This document shows, piece after piece, positions 59,729 through 64,000 of a stretch of 64,000 bases of DNA. The notes beneath the pieces are model-generated. The model ran no database searches. It saw only the letters and a list, made by a program, of their open reading frames with translations, and was not told where the DNA came from. Position numbers and translations under genes: made by a program. Within the stretch, counting starts at the first letter, position 1, and every line of letters begins with the position of its first letter. This DNA comes from Phytoseiulus persimilis (taxonomy: Eukaryota > Arthropoda > Arachnida > Mesostigmata > Phytoseiidae): contig CM075103.1 of assembly GCA_037576195.1 (NCBI GenBank), forward strand, positions 5,952,001-6,016,000. The letters run 5' to 3'.

Positions 59729-60310
59729 TCAGAGCATCAGGTACTCGAAATGCTTGATGGTATGGAGAAGGTAATCGCCATTTTCGATGGGGAATAGGCC
59801 GTATCTGATAGCACATGTGACGATCGCTGACATGAACTCGCGATACGCAGGTATCGGGACGAGCCAACGCTCGCCTCTGGAACCCCGTGCGACGAGGCGC
59901 GCTCCAGACTTATCCATGGAATCTGTCAAACTCAACAGACTGCGAACGAACACTGCAGTACTCTGGTTTTCCCGAGCTATCACCATATTCTCCCCGTAGT
60001 ATCCGTAAGCGAAGTACAGGCCGAAACAAGTGAACTTCGCGATTTTTTCGATCGCGAACGCCGGCACGGTGTATTTCTCCGCATACCGGATCACCAACGG
60101 CGGGCCGCACTTCGCGAAAACCTCAGTAGCGTACGCATGAGCTCGGAAAGACTCCACTGGGTTGAGTTGAGCGAACTGCGAGCACAGTTTGAATGAGTCA
60201 CGGTAATACTTTGACTCGAAGTTCACCCGTTGGGTTCTTTTAGTATTCCTCATAGAGACCATGGAGTTCATGAGGAGAGGAATGAGCAACCCACAGCGAA
60301 CGGTCGTCAT
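59729..60310 (-). CDS. Terminal exon or single-exon gene of an unrecognised protein (up to 193 residues)
   Basis: A minus-strand frame ends at a TGA at 59,729-59,731. Codon third positions are strongly G/C, in contrast to the other frames, and an AATAAA follows 67 bp later, so I think this is truly coding. The sequence includes YYRDSFKLCSQFAQLNPVES, KCGPPLVIRYAEKYTVPAFA, a hydrophobic stretch FTCFGLYFAYGYYGENMVI, and a C-terminus GLFPIENGDYLLHTIKHFEY. One or two membrane segments are possible. The end has a faint resemblance to the G-x-P...D-x-L-L-x-T-I stretch of TMEM135-type proteins, which I do not consider proof. The start is uncertain: an ATG at 60,310 and others near 60,256 are available, or the frame may begin at a splice acceptor. 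Confidence 0.55.
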   Translation of the reverse strand: MTTVRCGLLIPLLMNSMVSMRNTKRTQRVNFESKYYRDSFKLCSQFAQLNPVESFRAHAYATEVFAKCGPPLVIRYAEKYTVPAFAIEKIAKFTCFGLYFAYGYYGENMVIARENQSTAVFVRSLLSLTDSMDKSGARLVARGSRGERWLVPIPAYREFMSAIVTCAIRYGLFPIENGDYLLHTIKHFEYLML

Positions 60311-63300
60311 GAGCGTAGATCATACGGGCACGGATCCAGAATGAAGCTGAATGAAGGCGAGAAGCAAATATGTGATCAGCTCTGCTCGCACAGATCTTTC
60401 CTCTCCATCGAGGATCTGAGTTATGGTATCTCCGTTGTTCACATTAAGAGATGTTTGATCACCTTCAGGCAGGATTCTCGAGAATTCTCACAGAACCGGT
60501 GGGAATGAATGTTCGCTTTTGATATCTTCTACGCCAATGAAAGAACGTTCCGAGCGAGCGGCGGCGTTCGAAGCTCAGATCTCCAGGAGCCAACTTGAAG
60601 CTGAAAACTTGGTACTACAGTGATTCCCACGGCGACTCGTGTTCTGTCCCGGCGCACGAGTATCATGAGCCGTTTCCGTCGCATGAACTCATCATCATCG
60701 AGTTTCTCGTATTCCAGCACATGCTCCTTACCGCATCTCGAGAACTTCGAACGAATTTCGAGTCTCTGCACGACATTCCTCTGTCCTGTAAACACCTTGC
60801 CCTAGCACTACCGGTGTTTCCACCTGGGTCGGTCAGATAAATAGAGCCACCCCGAGATGCCTTCAACATGCGAACTTGGAACTGATGCACATCATGGGAA
60901 ATAGAGTCTTTTAACCACATTTGCGAGCTGAAATATCGGCTCGAAACTCCCGGACAACTCGTCTAGCGCCGCGACGCGCGAAAAGATTCCAGAATCGCAA
61001 GGGGATGAGTGGAGAGCGCTTTCCCAACAGTCGGAATATCGATCATCGCTCTTAATCTGCGGGGCTGTGTATTGACTGCGTTAGCGGAGTTTCTAAAGGA
61101 AGGTGTGCTCCAATCGCCCAATGGCGGCCTCATCGATATCGAACCAGCTGTACGAAGAGGGGTCCGGGATAAGCCTGCCGCCGGAGTTTGCTTCAACTAA
61201 ACTCCTCGAATGATGTCTTCCTCAACAGTTCCTGAGCCGCATGGATTCTGACGGCTGCTCTGAAGTGCAGACCATCACCACCGGATGAGAACGCATCGAA
61301 GTTCTCGGCTGTCCCGTGGGAACGGGGCAACGATTTTCCGAACGCGGTTTTAGGAGAACACTCTCACCGCCGATCCCCGATGATGCTCTCCCTCTGTTGG
61401 CGACAAGATTGCCTACATCAGGGGGTTATGACTCGAACTGTGTCCGCATCACGATGAATCGCATCTGCGGCGCGCGCAACATGGAGCATTTTCAGGAAGA
61501 TTCCTGGGAGGAACGAACCGGCCCTTCACATAAACTCGGCGCTGTTTTCATGAGAACTTGAGCAATCGTTGAACTGCTTGTTTTGTCCGAGCTCCCGGCG
61601 TGAGGCGGGAAGCTTCGGCTTCCAATCGATTAAAGCGTTCTCACAAGCGTGTGAGCCACGGCACGTCATCGATGTGATCCAAACGCGTTCTCCGGTCTCG
61701 TGACTCCTGATGAACTCCTCTCCGTTCAAAGATTATTTCTATGTAATTTTAGCGCGAATGGTTTCACTAAAAGAGCTCTCTACTGGAGTATTTCCCGAGG
61801 AACATCTCGATTTCTAGTTCCTCATTTACCGCAGCAGCAACCCACCGCATGAAAAGGAAATCCGAAGATTCAGGCTGGATTGAGACTACCTTCCTGTTGC
61901 TCGAAGACAGGAAAATCTGGACAAAATCACATGAAGTTGCCTGAATTCTAGTACTCCGTGAGGACATGAGCTTGGCGCCACCGAGTAACGGGTCTTCCTT
62001 GATTTCCGATCAGCTGGGACTTCACGCTTTCGAATTTCCATACTTTTTTATAGTTATATCTGGGGATGGAAACTCATGAAAATTAATAAAACAGGCTTGC
62101 ATTGTCTGAAGTAAGAAGAGAATCAGAATGTCATACGGTAAAACTGCCAAAGTTATGCATCGAATGCTACGACTCATGCCAGATCACGCGCCAATGTCCG
62201 AAGGATCTATCAGGGGCAAGAAGTGCTCAGACAGAATGAACGCGCTTTCGAATCATAGGCGATCTGCGGTTTCGTCGAGGAGTTGGGTCGAAGACCAGGT
62301 GTGCGCGCGTGAGTTTCTGCAGATATAAATCGTCTGATTCGTGTTCTCCCGAGTTTCTGTTGCCTAATACGGAATTCGTGAACTCTACCACTGTGGATGT
62401 CATTCGGAACGGGAATCCCAGAGACGATGCGAAACTAACCGGGACTTGCATTCAGTACCAATAAAGGACAGAGACTAGGGTAATGCGAATATGTCTGAAA
62501 TATATGGTTCACAGTATCATGTGAAATGTGCTTCGCTTGCGGGGTATCCGGAGTTGTTGGCCGCTCCGTTTCTTTTGGAACGCTCCGTAAAAATCTACAG
62601 AGCTGCGATCTGAGAAATTAGGTGTTGGCTGTGTTGAGGCATCACCGTTTGAGAACCTGCAAGATATTTCACATCCGGAGTCGGGATTGTCTCCGGACCG
62701 TCACTCTCGTCAGCGCCATACTATGAAAGAATCGTTGCATATCGTTCAGCTTGTTCCTGGAGTCTTCGGAAAACTGCCCTGTCCGAACCATCACTGAAAG
62801 AGTCTAAAGAAGTGGTTCCAGCCTCCAACCAGATGCAAACTCAAGTTTGCCCCGCCCTGGAAATGGAATCGATGGTCGCTATCTATGGTCATGCGACAGC
62901 GGCTTCGACTCCTTTGACTTTTCGACACCAACTGAACATGCGGGAGCTCTTGTGAGAGCGATTTTGCCACAGAACTTCAGGAGAACGAGGAGCGGGGCTT
63001 GTTGGTTTTTGTTTGGGTCGCTCCTTGGGAGGAGGTAACTAGATTCGAAAAACGCCGTCCTTGGGAGCATCCGGAGGGAAGTCTTTGGCAAATCATGGAG
63101 CGGTTGACAGCGATTCCAAGTGATCCTCTCCGGCTCCCGTCCACCCCAGTCCATGACTCCCCCCTCTTCGTTTCGCTCGAGTAAACCTCTATTCGGACCC
63201 GTCTGCAGAACCCGCAGCAGCTCAGGGGCAGATTCCAAAGTTATGACAGCACCCTCCTCCTCCTCCCGCCTGCCTACCGACCTGCCTGCTCCGAGGCTCG

Positions 63301-64000
63301 GTTGGGCGCCTGCTCATTCGCTCGGTGGATGCAGGTGGGAAGGCAGACCGAGAGCTCGTCGCAAAAGCCGGAGAGACAAGACGCGCATTCGATGCGGATG
63401 GGGGATCGCGAGATGTGGGGACGGAAGCTATTGAAAAAAGCGGAGACACCAAGCGAGCAGACATAATCGAATGATTATATGGGTTGTACAAATTTCGCAT
63501 CAAGCGTAACATCGACATCCTGCCTTGTAGCAAGATATTAATTCCAGGACTCAACGTGTAGAGCTCTTTTGGGGATTTACCTGAAACACTCAGTAAACCT
63601 GAAGAGATCCAGTGCCCGTCGAAAAGCCTCCGCGTTTGCATAGAGGGAGCGAACGGCCATGACTCGATGGAGAGAAGAGGAACCACTGAATGTTTCGGAG
63701 CGTCGCTCGGCGAAGCCCTCCGAACTCGTTGACGAAGGTTAGAAGCGGTTCCGAGCCAAGGTTCGCTGTTGCGCCTGGCCGCCGTGCCAGTCAATGTGAG
63801 CCCGTCTTAACCGTGACTTGGAGCAGCGACAGGAGGTGAGATCTGTTCACAAAGAGGAGAAATTGAGCGGAAAAGCCGCTGGCTTTGCGAAACCCTCGTG
63901 CTTCCGCTGTTGGTCGCGGAGTGACGACCCCGACTCTTAGGAGCTCTTAGCGTTACTCTGGCGGTGACTCTTCAACGAACGGATGGAGCTCGGTCGAGGT
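60311..64000. other. No recognisable gene; possible upstream exons of the 59.7-60.3 kb gene
   Basis: At 60,529-60,800 both strands have protein-like frames. The minus strand shows a good acceptor (GGTGTTTACAG, ending near 60,787) and, 56 bases on, a GTAAGG donor, so a short exon RNVVQRLEIRSKFSRC is possible; the plus strand has a competing frame. A Ser/Pro/Arg-rich minus-strand frame at 63,222-63,794 looks compositional. Nothing else is recognisable. Confidence 0.35.

Noticed and set aside
63222-63794. 190-codon minus-strand Ser/Pro/Arg-rich frame
   Set aside because: Low-complexity composition, no start context, no splice sites or family resemblance.
1-64000. CRISPR arrays, bacterial operons or horizontally acquired prokaryotic clusters
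   Set aside because: No regularly spaced repeats, no ribosome-binding-site-led gene runs, and all firm genes are spliced.

Overview
The window reads as nuclear DNA of an animal, most likely an arthropod. Real coding segments are short exons separated by GT-AG introns, there is a eukaryotic tRNA gene with a Pol III terminator, and the two genes I can name are a nucleoporin (Nup214) and a Beaten-path (Beat) family immunoglobulin gene, a family known from arthropods. GC content near 50% and compact introns (mostly 80-300 bp) would fit a mesostigmatid mite, but that placement is inference only.

Layout. Positions 1-1745 hold a decayed DDE_Tnp_4 (HARBI/ISL2EU-like) DNA transposon with very long inverted arms (>380 bp) around a broken transposase. 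Positions 5047-9989 (minus strand) hold four clean exons of a Beat-type two-Ig gene; its signal-peptide exon and 3' end are not found. From 10 to 48.9 kb I see no gene I can name: long low-signal stretches, a few unrecognised open frames (13.3, 20.3-21.5, 24.7, 25.4, 35.5 and 39.9 kb), low-complexity tracts, a nested palindrome at 19.8 kb, and a roughly 1.0 kb hAT-type transposon remnant at 40,992-41,989 with a broken BED zinc finger, GAACCGC motif clusters at both ends and a candidate 8-bp target duplication.

Positions 48.8-58.2 kb are the richest part. A 107-residue secreted-protein gene (minus) sits beside a nearly complete Nup214 gene (plus). I could follow Nup214 through 15 exons in consistent phase, 5,340 nt in all: an N-terminal beta-propeller, a coiled-coil region, a 1.9-kb Ser/Pro/Lys-rich exon and a C-terminal FG domain with about 35 FG dipeptides. 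Its largest intron hosts a tRNA-Ser(GCT) gene in the same orientation. One Nup214 intron appears to be only 34 nt long.

Positions 59.7-60.3 kb (minus) hold a convincing terminal coding exon of a protein I do not recognise, tail to tail with Nup214; each has its own AATAAA. The rest, to 64 kb, shows nothing I can name. No operon, CRISPR array or prokaryotic defence locus is present. The points most worth a second look are the apparent disulfide rewiring in Ig domain 1 of the Beat gene, the hAT remnant with clustered GAACCGC motifs, the ultrashort intron, and the small secreted protein next to Nup214.
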